From NCBI GenBank assembly GCA_903889605.1, contig CAISYK010000006.1, positions 1 through 6,187 of the forward strand: a stretch of DNA of 6,187 bases, read 5' to 3'. The notes under the pieces were generated by a model. The model was not told where the DNA came from, did not search any database, and worked only from the letters and a program-made list of their open reading frames with translations. The position numbers were made by a program, and so were the translations under genes. This stretch comes from an uncultured Bacteroidota bacterium. Its GTDB lineage: Bacteria; Bacteroidota; Bacteroidia; 2-12-FULL-35-15. Of this stretch, positions 1 through 5,396 are shown one piece after another; within the stretch, counting starts at the first letter, position 1, and each line of letters starts with the position of its first letter.

Positions 1-275
1 GGCTTTAGCCTAAATTAACAATCGAACTCAGGTTAATAGGTATAAATTTTACTGATCGTAGTTTCGAACTATAATTACAAATATTCCCATATTACATAGT
101 TATTTGGCAAAATTGCCTATTGTTAAAATTATTAAATTGTTAATTATTCATAAATACACACTCATCAACATCCTTTCGTTAATAATTAAAACTGGCAGCC
201 AATAATTAAAGCTCTTTTGCACTTAATTTTAGCAAGAATTTCTTTCGTTTTAATTTGTTTAATTAATGTTTGTTA
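1..275. other. AT-rich intergenic region upstream of the GH3 fusion gene
   Basis: No coding frame of useful length is visible on either strand; the reverse-strand ATGs here hit stops within about 15 codons. The stretch has a short palindrome at 1-10 (GGCTTTAGCC), a near-palindrome at 106-117 (GGCAAAATTGCC), and the decamer AATAATTAAA twice at 181-190 and 201-210, exactly 20 bases apart, with its core inverted at 140-148. A weak promoter candidate just before the gene is TTAATTTG at 250-257, one mismatch from the Bacteroidetes -7 consensus TAnnTTTG, but no good -33 TTTG lies at the usual distance. Any promoter for the downstream gene should lie here, but I cannot place it firmly. Confidence 0.5.
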
Positions 276-3200
276 ATGAAAAAAAATATATTCTATATTC
301 TGTTAGTTTCAATTCTTATTTCCTTAGGCTTTATTAAGTTCATACCTGAACTTTCAGCTGCAGAGTTTAACAAACCAGCTTCTGCAAATACTATTTCAGA
401 AAAATTACCTGTTAAGTCTAAGATCCCTTATAGCCCTGAAGCTTGGCGCGATGCTCTTAAAAAATCAAAGCAGGATCCTCCATTTTATATGACTGAAACA
501 CGCTGGGCTGATTCGGTTTTTAAATCTTTAACATCCGAAGAGCGGATTGCCCAGCTTTTTATGGTTGCGGCATATTCTAATAAAGATAAAACTCACGTAA
601 AAGAAATAAAAAAATTAGTGGAGCAGTATAAAATTGGCGGCTTGATATTTTTTCAAGGCGGACCTTTACGCCAGGCCAGGCTTACAAACTGTTACCAATG
701 TTGTTCAAAAGTCCCATTATTTGTTGCTATTGATGCAGAATGGGGCTTGGCGATGCGTTTGGACAGCACCACCAAGTTTCCGCGTCAGATGACATTGGGC
801 GCAATTCAAAATGAGAGCCTGATATATGAGATGGGAGCCGAAATAGCCCGTCAGTGCAAACGTTTAGGAATGCAGATAAATTTTGCTCCTGTGGCTGATG
901 TAAATAACAATCCTTTGAATCCCGTTATCAGTAACCGTTCTTTCGGTGAAGATAAATACAATGTTGCCCGAAAAGCGGCTATGTATATGAAAGGAATGCA
1001 GGATAACGGGGTGCTGGCAAATGCTAAACATTTCCCAGGACATGGTGATACAGACAGCGATTCGCATAAAACACTTCCTACTGTAAAATCATCCAGGGAG
1101 AGACTGGATACGCTTGAGTTATACCCCTTTAAACAATTAATTGCACAAGGGCTAGGAAGTATGATGGTTGCGCATTTATACATTCCAGCATTGGATTCTA
1201 CCTTAAACCAGGCATCTACGCTCTCAAAAAAAGTAGTAACAGATTTACTTAAAGATACACTTGGCTTTAAAGGACTTGTATTTACAGACGCTTTGAATAT
1301 GAAAGGCGTCAGCAAATTTTATAAACCTGGTGAAGTTGATGTTAAAGCATTGATAGCAGGAAATGATGTGCTGCTTTTTCCTGAGGATGTGCCTACCGCA
1401 ATAAAACAAATAAAATCCGCAATTGACAGCGGTTATATTTCTCAGGAAGAAATTGATAAACGATGCATGAAAATTTTGCTGGCCAAACAATGGGCCGGAT
1501 TAAATCATTACAAAGCTGTCAAAATAAAAAACCTATATAATGATTTGAATACGCCTGATGCAGAACTTATCAATCGTAAATTAACAGAGGCTTCCATAAC
1601 ATTACTGAAAAATAAAAACAATATCATTCCGCTTCAAAATTTAGATACCCTGCGGATAGCATCATTATCATTGGGTTATAAGGAATTGAATTTGTTTCAG
1701 CAAACACTTTCGAATTATTCTCCGATAAAACATTTTGGAATTGATAAAGAGGCGAAACGTGCAGCCTATGATACCGTATTGAACGCCTTAAAAAAGTATA
1801 ACCTTGTGATTATTGATATCAACAATACAAACAATAAGCCTGATAAAGATTTCGGTTTAACACCGCAAGTCATGGCAATGCTTAAGGCGGTGATGAAACA
1901 ATCAAAAGTAATTGTGAACGTGGCCGCTAATCCTTATATCCTTGCAAAAATGGACAGTCTGCAGTACGCTGATGGTGTAATAATGAGTTATGAAGACAAT
2001 GATTTCAGTGAAAGTTATTCAGCACAATTAATATTCGGCGGTATAGGCGCTTCAGGGAAATTACCAATTACTCCAAACCCTTATTTTACTGCTGGTACAG
2101 GAATTGATACTAAAGCTATTCGTTTTAAATATACTATTCCTGAAGATGCAGGTGCCAATTCAATAGTATTGTCTAAAATTGACAGCATTGCATTAAAAGG
2201 GATAAAAGAAAAAGTTTATCCTGGCTGTCAGATTTTAGTTGCTAAAAATGGTAAAGTAATTTATCAGAAATCTTTTGGATATCATACCTATGAAAATAAA
2301 ATAAAAGTTAAAAATGATGACATATATGATTTAGCTTCAATCACTAAAGTTGCTGCAACCACAGCTTCTATAATGAAATTGATAGATGAGAAAAAAATAA
2401 ATCTGGATGAACGTTTAGGCTATTATCTGCCGCAGCTGGCAGGAAGCAACAAACAAAATATCATATTGCGTGAAATGATGACTCATCAAGCAGGTTTGAG
2501 AGATTGGATTCCGTTTTGGATGAAAACTATGGAGAAAGGCGAATACAAACCTGGTATATATAATAAAGTTAGAAATGATGACTATCCCAAACGAGTTGCC
2601 GATAATTTATTCATTAATAAAAATTATGAAGACTCAATTTATAAACAGATTATTGAGTCGCCTGTAAAAGAAAGCGGAAAGTATGTATACAGTGATCTTG
2701 GATATTATTTTCTTAAAAAAATTATAGAAAAACAAACCTTTGTACCGGAAGAAAGGTATGTGTTAAAATATTTTTATATGCCTCTTGGTCTATCCACAAT
2801 GGGGTATAAACCTCGCGAAAGATTTGATCTGGACAGAATTATTCCTACCGAATTGGACAAGAAATTCCGTAAACAATTAATCCATGGAGATGTACACGAT
2901 CAGGGAGCAGCCATGCTTGGCGGTGTTGGCGGGCATGCAGGTTTATTTTCGGATGCTAATGATTTAGCTGTTATGATGCAGATGTTCATGAATAAAGGTG
3001 AGTATGGAGGAAGGCGGTATATCGATTCAGCAACTATAAGTGAATGTACTAAATGTCAATACTGCGTGGATAACCGCAGGGCTGTTGGTTTTGATAAACC
3101 TGAAACAAATCCTAAAAAAGATAGTCCCGTATGCAGCTGCGTTTCATATCTGAGTTTTGGACATTCTGGTTTTACAGGTACTTTAGCCTGGGCAGACCCT

Positions 3201-3323
3201 TCAAATCAGTTGGTTTACATTTTTCTATCCAACAGGGTTTACCCTGATGCAGACGAAAATAAACTTTCAAAATCAGGCATAAGAAATAAAATTCAGGAGA
3301 TTATTTATGAAGCTGTTAAATGA
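276..3323 (+). CDS. Exported NagZ-type GH3 beta-N-acetylglucosaminidase fused to a class-C beta-lactamase-fold serine hydrolase
   Basis: Predicted two-domain hydrolase of peptidoglycan fragments outside the cytoplasm. Residues 1-29 look like a signal peptide: MKKN, a hydrophobic core, then a likely cut after S-A-A (29); there is no lipobox cysteine. Residues about 84-410 are a GH3 catalytic domain with the NagZ signature KHFPGHGDTDSDSHKTLP (251-268), including the Asp262/His264 dyad expected to act as acid/base, and FTDALNM with probable nucleophile Asp338. Residues about 415-605 match a GH3 C-terminal domain ending in GASGKLPIT. Residues about 635-1010 form a beta-lactamase-type domain with SITK (Ser688, Lys691), YSD (Tyr805-Asp807) and HSG (963-965). 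In Bacillus, NagZ and the beta-lactamase-family amidase AmiE are separate enzymes that remove GlcNAc and then the peptide from MurNAc; by analogy this fusion may do both, which is inference. ATG 276 is preferred over the in-frame TTG at 270. Cysteines cluster at 139/142/143 and 924-955. Esterase or D,D-peptidase activity of the C-terminal domain is the main alternative. Confidence 0.93.
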   Translation: MKKNIFYILLVSILISLGFIKFIPELSAAEFNKPASANTISEKLPVKSKIPYSPEAWRDALKKSKQDPPFYMTETRWADSVFKSLTSEERIAQLFMVAAYSNKDKTHVKEIKKLVEQYKIGGLIFFQGGPLRQARLTNCYQCCSKVPLFVAIDAEWGLAMRLDSTTKFPRQMTLGAIQNESLIYEMGAEIARQCKRLGMQINFAPVADVNNNPLNPVISNRSFGEDKYNVARKAAMYMKGMQDNGVLANAKHFPGHGDTDSDSHKTLPTVKSSRERLDTLELYPFKQLIAQGLGSMMVAHLYIPALDSTLNQASTLSKKVVTDLLKDTLGFKGLVFTDALNMKGVSKFYKPGEVDVKALIAGNDVLLFPEDVPTAIKQIKSAIDSGYISQEEIDKRCMKILLAKQWAGLNHYKAVKIKNLYNDLNTPDAELINRKLTEASITLLKNKNNIIPLQNLDTLRIASLSLGYKELNLFQQTLSNYSPIKHFGIDKEAKRAAYDTVLNALKKYNLVIIDINNTNNKPDKDFGLTPQVMAMLKAVMKQSKVIVNVAANPYILAKMDSLQYADGVIMSYEDNDFSESYSAQLIFGGIGASGKLPITPNPYFTAGTGIDTKAIRFKYTIPEDAGANSIVLSKIDSIALKGIKEKVYPGCQILVAKNGKVIYQKSFGYHTYENKIKVKNDDIYDLASITKVAATTASIMKLIDEKKINLDERLGYYLPQLAGSNKQNIILREMMTHQAGLRDWIPFWMKTMEKGEYKPGIYNKVRNDDYPKRVADNLFINKNYEDSIYKQIIESPVKESGKYVYSDLGYYFLKKIIEKQTFVPEERYVLKYFYMPLGLSTMGYKPRERFDLDRIIPTELDKKFRKQLIHGDVHDQGAAMLGGVGGHAGLFSDANDLAVMMQMFMNKGEYGGRRYIDSATISECTKCQYCVDNRRAVGFDKPETNPKKDSPVCSCVSYLSFGHSGFTGTLAWADPSNQLVYIFLSNRVYPDADENKLSKSGIRNKIQEIIYEAVK

Positions 3324-3426
3324 TTTGTGCTGCGGGAGATAAAAACTAGAATATGCAGTAATAATTATTAAATACATTTTGTATATTCATTGTCCATAGA
3401 GCCGTTTAAAGGTAAAAATATAAATC
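3324..3426. other. Intergenic gap before bshA with small palindromes
   Basis: This 103-base gap holds no gene. It contains a perfect 12-base AT palindrome, TAATAATTATTA (3359-3370), followed by an inverted repeat, ATACA-ttt-TGTAT (3372-3384). The sequence TACATTTTG (3373-3381) resembles the Bacteroidetes -7 box TAnnTTTG with one extra spacer base, but no -33 TTTG sits about 20 bases upstream. AAAGG at 3408-3412 is the nearest purine-rich stretch to the bshA start, 14 bases away, which is long for a Shine-Dalgarno site. No terminator hairpin for the preceding gene is visible, so co-transcription with bshA is possible. Confidence 0.4.
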
Positions 3427-4566
3427 ATGAAAATAGGAATAGTATGTTATCCAACATTCGGAGGCAGCGGTGTAGTTGCAACCGAGCTTGGTAAGGCGCT
3501 TGCTGACAAAGGACATCAGGTACATTTTATTACATACAGTCCGCCGGTGCGCCTGGATTTTTTATCAGGAAATTTATTTTATCATGAAGTGTCGGTCTCC
3601 GATTACCCTCTGTTTGAATATCCGCCTTATGAACTTGTATTATCAAGCAAACTGGTGGATGTCGTAAAATATGAGAAATTAGATCTGCTGCATGTTCATT
3701 ATGCTATTCCACATGCATCAGCGGCCTATATGGCAAAGCAAATTCTGGCATCACAGGGTATAAATATTCCATTTATTACTACGCTGCACGGCACTGATAT
3801 AACTTTGGTGGGTAAAGACCCTTCGTTTGAACCTGTTATTACTTTCGCAATAAATCAAAGTGATGCAGTAACTGCAGTTTCGGAAAGTTTGAAAGAGGAT
3901 ACTTATAAAAACTTCCCCTACGTAAGGAACGAAATTCAAGTGATTCCAAATTTTATTTGTTTGGAGGATCATGCTGCAGAAAGCGGTAAATGCAGAAAAA
4001 AAATGTACGCTCCAAACGGCGAAAGGATACTGATTCATGTCTCGAATTTTAGAAAGGTAAAACGCGTTGAAGATGTATTACATGTGTTTGCTAAAGTAAG
4101 GCAAGTAATTCCTGCTAAGTTAATTTTGGTTGGCGATGGCCCTGAAAGAGGGAATATGGAAAAACTATGCAGAAAAATGGAATGTGATGTTGATGTTAAA
4201 TATTTAGGAAATATTGTTAATCCGGAACATATATTAGGTATTTCAGATCTGTTTTTACTGCCTTCTGAAACGGAAAGTTTTGGTTTGGCTGCACTGGAAG
4301 CTATGGCAAGCAAAGTGCCTGTAATTTCAACCAATTCAGGGGGATTGCCAGAAGTAAATGTTAATGGCTTTTCTGGTTATATGAGTAATGTGGGCGATAT
4401 AGAAGATATGGCAGCCAATGCGGTAAGCATTTTAAAAGATGATATTGTTTTAAATCAGTTTAAAGCCAACGCTTATCAGCAGGCACAAAAATTTGATATC
4501 GCAAAAATATTACCCATGTATGAAGCTCTTTATATGAAGGTTTTAGGACAAGAGATTAATATCTAA
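3427..4566 (+). CDS. bshA: N-acetyl-alpha-D-glucosaminyl L-malate synthase (BshA), bacillithiol biosynthesis
   Basis: BshA is a retaining GT4-family glycosyltransferase that joins GlcNAc from UDP-GlcNAc to L-malate in the cytoplasm, the first step to the low-molecular-weight thiol bacillithiol. The 379-residue length is normal for the family. The N-terminus carries the characteristic CYPTFGGSGVVATELG stretch (7-22), followed by HVHYAIPHA (from 89) and TTLHGTD (118-124) in the acceptor-side Rossmann domain. The nucleotide-sugar domain shows SNFRKVKR (206-213), VGDGPER (235-241) and the GT4 E-x7-E motif ESFGLAALE (Glu283 and Glu291). The close fit to BshA beyond the generic GT4 motifs makes this a specific call. 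The later-step genes bshB and bshC are not in the window. It follows the GH3 fusion gene by 103 bases on the same strand and converges on the NUDIX gene with 8 bases between stop codons. No truncation or frameshift is seen. Confidence 0.94.
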   Translation: MKIGIVCYPTFGGSGVVATELGKALADKGHQVHFITYSPPVRLDFLSGNLFYHEVSVSDYPLFEYPPYELVLSSKLVDVVKYEKLDLLHVHYAIPHASAAYMAKQILASQGINIPFITTLHGTDITLVGKDPSFEPVITFAINQSDAVTAVSESLKEDTYKNFPYVRNEIQVIPNFICLEDHAAESGKCRKKMYAPNGERILIHVSNFRKVKRVEDVLHVFAKVRQVIPAKLILVGDGPERGNMEKLCRKMECDVDVKYLGNIVNPEHILGISDLFLLPSETESFGLAALEAMASKVPVISTNSGGLPEVNVNGFSGYMSNVGDIEDMAANAVSILKDDIVLNQFKANAYQQAQKFDIAKILPMYEALYMKVLGQEINI

Positions 4567-4574
4567 ATAAAGTT

Positions 4575-5039
4575 TTAAAGATTTAATTTTTTCAGAAGTT
4601 CATCTATCAAAGCCACCTGTCTTTCGTTAATTTTTATTTTCGCTGCTGCAGCATCAAACCATTCACCTTTATCAACTTCCGGAAAAGACCTCCTAATACC
4701 TGATTTTGGAGGCCACTCTATTTCAAATGTATTGCTCTTAATAATGGATGTATCTATATCACCTTGCAGAGCCCAGGCAAAGACAGTTTTGTTATTCTTT
4801 TGTTCAATCGGGGATAATTCGATAAAACCTGTATCTTCAATTTCAACACCTATTTCTTCTTTAAATTCACGCTTTGCAGCATCTAAAGGATTTTCACCTT
4901 CCAGAAACTCGCCTTTCGGGATAGACCACACCCCAATATCTTTTTTTGCAAAATATGGTCCGCCAGGGTGAATCAAAAGGACTTCCAATGAATTATTATG
5001 AAAGCGGAATAATAGGATTCCGGCACTATTTTTATGCAT
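4575..5039 (-). CDS. NUDIX hydrolase (predicted NTP pyrophosphohydrolase, COG4119-like)
   Basis: This is a 154-residue single-domain cytoplasmic NUDIX protein. A complete Nudix box, G-x5-E-x7-REUxEExGU, spans residues 43-65, starting GEFLEGE and ending REFKEEIGV, so the Mg2+-binding glutamates Glu58, Glu61 and Glu62 are present and the enzyme should be active on a nucleoside diphosphate linked to some group. The flanking pattern (SAGILLFR at the start, LLIHPGGPYFAKKD before the box, WSIPKGE leading into it, FPEVDKGEWFD near the C-terminus) matches the group annotated as predicted NTP pyrophosphohydrolase. The substrate cannot be told from sequence; Ap4A-type or damaged nucleotides are both possible. 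The start ATG (5037-5039) lies directly before the N-terminal beta strand and is preceded by an A-rich stretch rather than a Shine-Dalgarno site. It stands alone on its strand, convergent with bshA and divergent from the helicase. Confidence 0.93.
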   Translation of the reverse strand: MHKNSAGILLFRFHNNSLEVLLIHPGGPYFAKKDIGVWSIPKGEFLEGENPLDAAKREFKEEIGVEIEDTGFIELSPIEQKNNKTVFAWALQGDIDTSIIKSNTFEIEWPPKSGIRRSFPEVDKGEWFDAAAAKIKINERQVALIDELLKKLNL

Positions 5040-5047
5040 TTTTTATA

Positions 5048-5058
5048 ACATTTTGTAT
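5048..5058 (-). promoter_or_regulatory. 11-base motif before the NUDIX start, shared with the bshA upstream region
   Basis: ACATTTTGTAT lies 8 bases beyond the NUDIX start codon on the upstream side and is repeated exactly at 3374-3384 in the bshA upstream gap, where it is part of a small inverted repeat. It could be an operator or promoter piece shared by both genes, but an AT-rich 11-mer may recur by chance. Confidence 0.15.
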
Positions 5059-5100
5059 GATAAAGTTACGTGAAGTATATTTCATTTTCATAAAAATAAT

Positions 5101-5157
5101 TTAATGCAGCATTTCATTATTAATGCTGCAATATAGATTGCAGCATTAATCCTTTTT
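5101..5157 (+). terminator. Three-armed inverted repeat with T-run: intrinsic terminator or attenuator-like element
   Basis: Arm B (5119-5132, ATTAATGCTGCAAT) and arm C (5137-5150, ATTGCAGCATTAAT) form a perfect 14-base-pair hairpin with loop ATAG, followed two bases later by five Ts (5153-5157). This is the layout of a rho-independent terminator on the plus strand, though the stem is not GC-rich. Arm A (5105-5113, TGCAGCATT) can instead pair nine bases with B (5122-5130) across an 8-base loop, so A:B and B:C exclude each other. On the minus strand the B:A hairpin is followed by a T-rich run (5102-5091), so it could also stop leftward transcription. It may end a long plus-strand transcript from bshA, or sit in the leader of the helicase or NUDIX gene. 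Confidence 0.55.
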
Positions 5158-5250
5158 GTGAATAATAAATAAAAAGATTGAAGCCCTTTGGCATTGCTTA
5201 TGATAAAATCCAAGCCCGCCCCTTTTAACCTAAATCCGTCCTTTTGAACA

Positions 5251-5271
5251 CCCTCTCCATTTGGAGAAGGG
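5251..5271. repeat. C-rich/G-rich hairpin resembling a dispersed intergenic repeat
   Basis: CCCTCTCC (5251-5258) faces GGAGAAGGG (5263-5271). The fold gives nine base pairs with one bulged A (5268) and a very small loop around 5260-5261. The surrounding 5206-5281 is strikingly C-rich then G-rich inside an otherwise AT-rich gap, and continues as AAGGGGATGAG to the right. From memory, such CCCTCTCC...GGAGAGGG elements recur in intergenic spaces of many bacteria including Bacteroidetes; a copy count in the host genome would settle it. No transposase is linked. It lacks a T-run directly after the stem, so a terminator role is less likely. Confidence 0.5.
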
Positions 5272-5348
5272 AAGGGGATGAGTAAAAAAGGGAATGCCCA
5301 AATTAATTTATTATAAACGCCATAAATAAAAACTATATATTAATCCAA

Positions 5349-5377
5349 TACCTTTACTCCTAAATACCTTACCTTTA
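5349..5377 (+). promoter_or_regulatory. Duplicated TACCTTTA octamer, candidate helicase promoter
   Basis: TACCTTTA occurs at 5349-5356 and again at 5370-5377, 21 bases apart. Each copy differs from the Bacteroidetes -7 box TAnnTTTG only at the last base. The second copy would give a leader of about 14 bases before the ATG at 5397. Neither has a clear TTTG about 20 bases upstream, so the promoter call is weak; paired regulator-binding sites are an alternative. Confidence 0.25.
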
Positions 5378-5396
5378 GGCTTCAATAAAAACAATA

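Larger units (their letters stand above)
5040..5396. other. 357-base divergent intergenic region between NUDIX and helicase genes
   Basis: No protein gene longer than a few codons is visible. From left to right it holds an 11-base motif (ACATTTTGTAT, 5048-5058) also found upstream of bshA; a three-armed inverted repeat with a T-run (5101-5157); an unusually C-rich then G-rich stretch with a hairpin (about 5206-5281) flanked by imperfect inverted copies of TTTGGCATT (5188-5196) and AATGCCCAAA (5293-5302); and a duplicated TACCTTTA octamer (5349-5377) just before the helicase start. It must hold the promoters of both flanking genes, since they are transcribed away from each other. Confidence 0.6.

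Noticed and set aside
106..117. GGCAAAATTGCC as a hairpin
   Set aside because: The arms are only five bases with a two-base centre, there is no T-run, and it is too short to call a terminator or operator.
270..275. In-frame TTG start two codons before ATG 276 for the GH3 fusion
   Set aside because: ATG at 276 gives a standard MKKN signal-peptide start; TTG would only add Met-Leu and has no ribosome-binding site to favour it.
851..1490. Reverse-strand open frames of 67 to 154 codons inside the GH3 domain
   Set aside because: They lie opposite strongly conserved GH3 motifs, show no recognisable domain, and look like shadows of the real frame.
3359..3370. TAATAATTATTA perfect palindrome as an operator
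   Set aside because: Made only of A and T in an AT-rich gap, so it is likely a composition effect.
3476..4334. Alternative-frame and antisense open frames inside bshA
   Set aside because: bshA is intact and motif-complete in its own frame; the others have no family features or plausible start context.
4732..4971. Plus-strand 79-codon frame opposite the NUDIX gene
   Set aside because: It is antisense to the Nudix box region and has no recognisable protein features.
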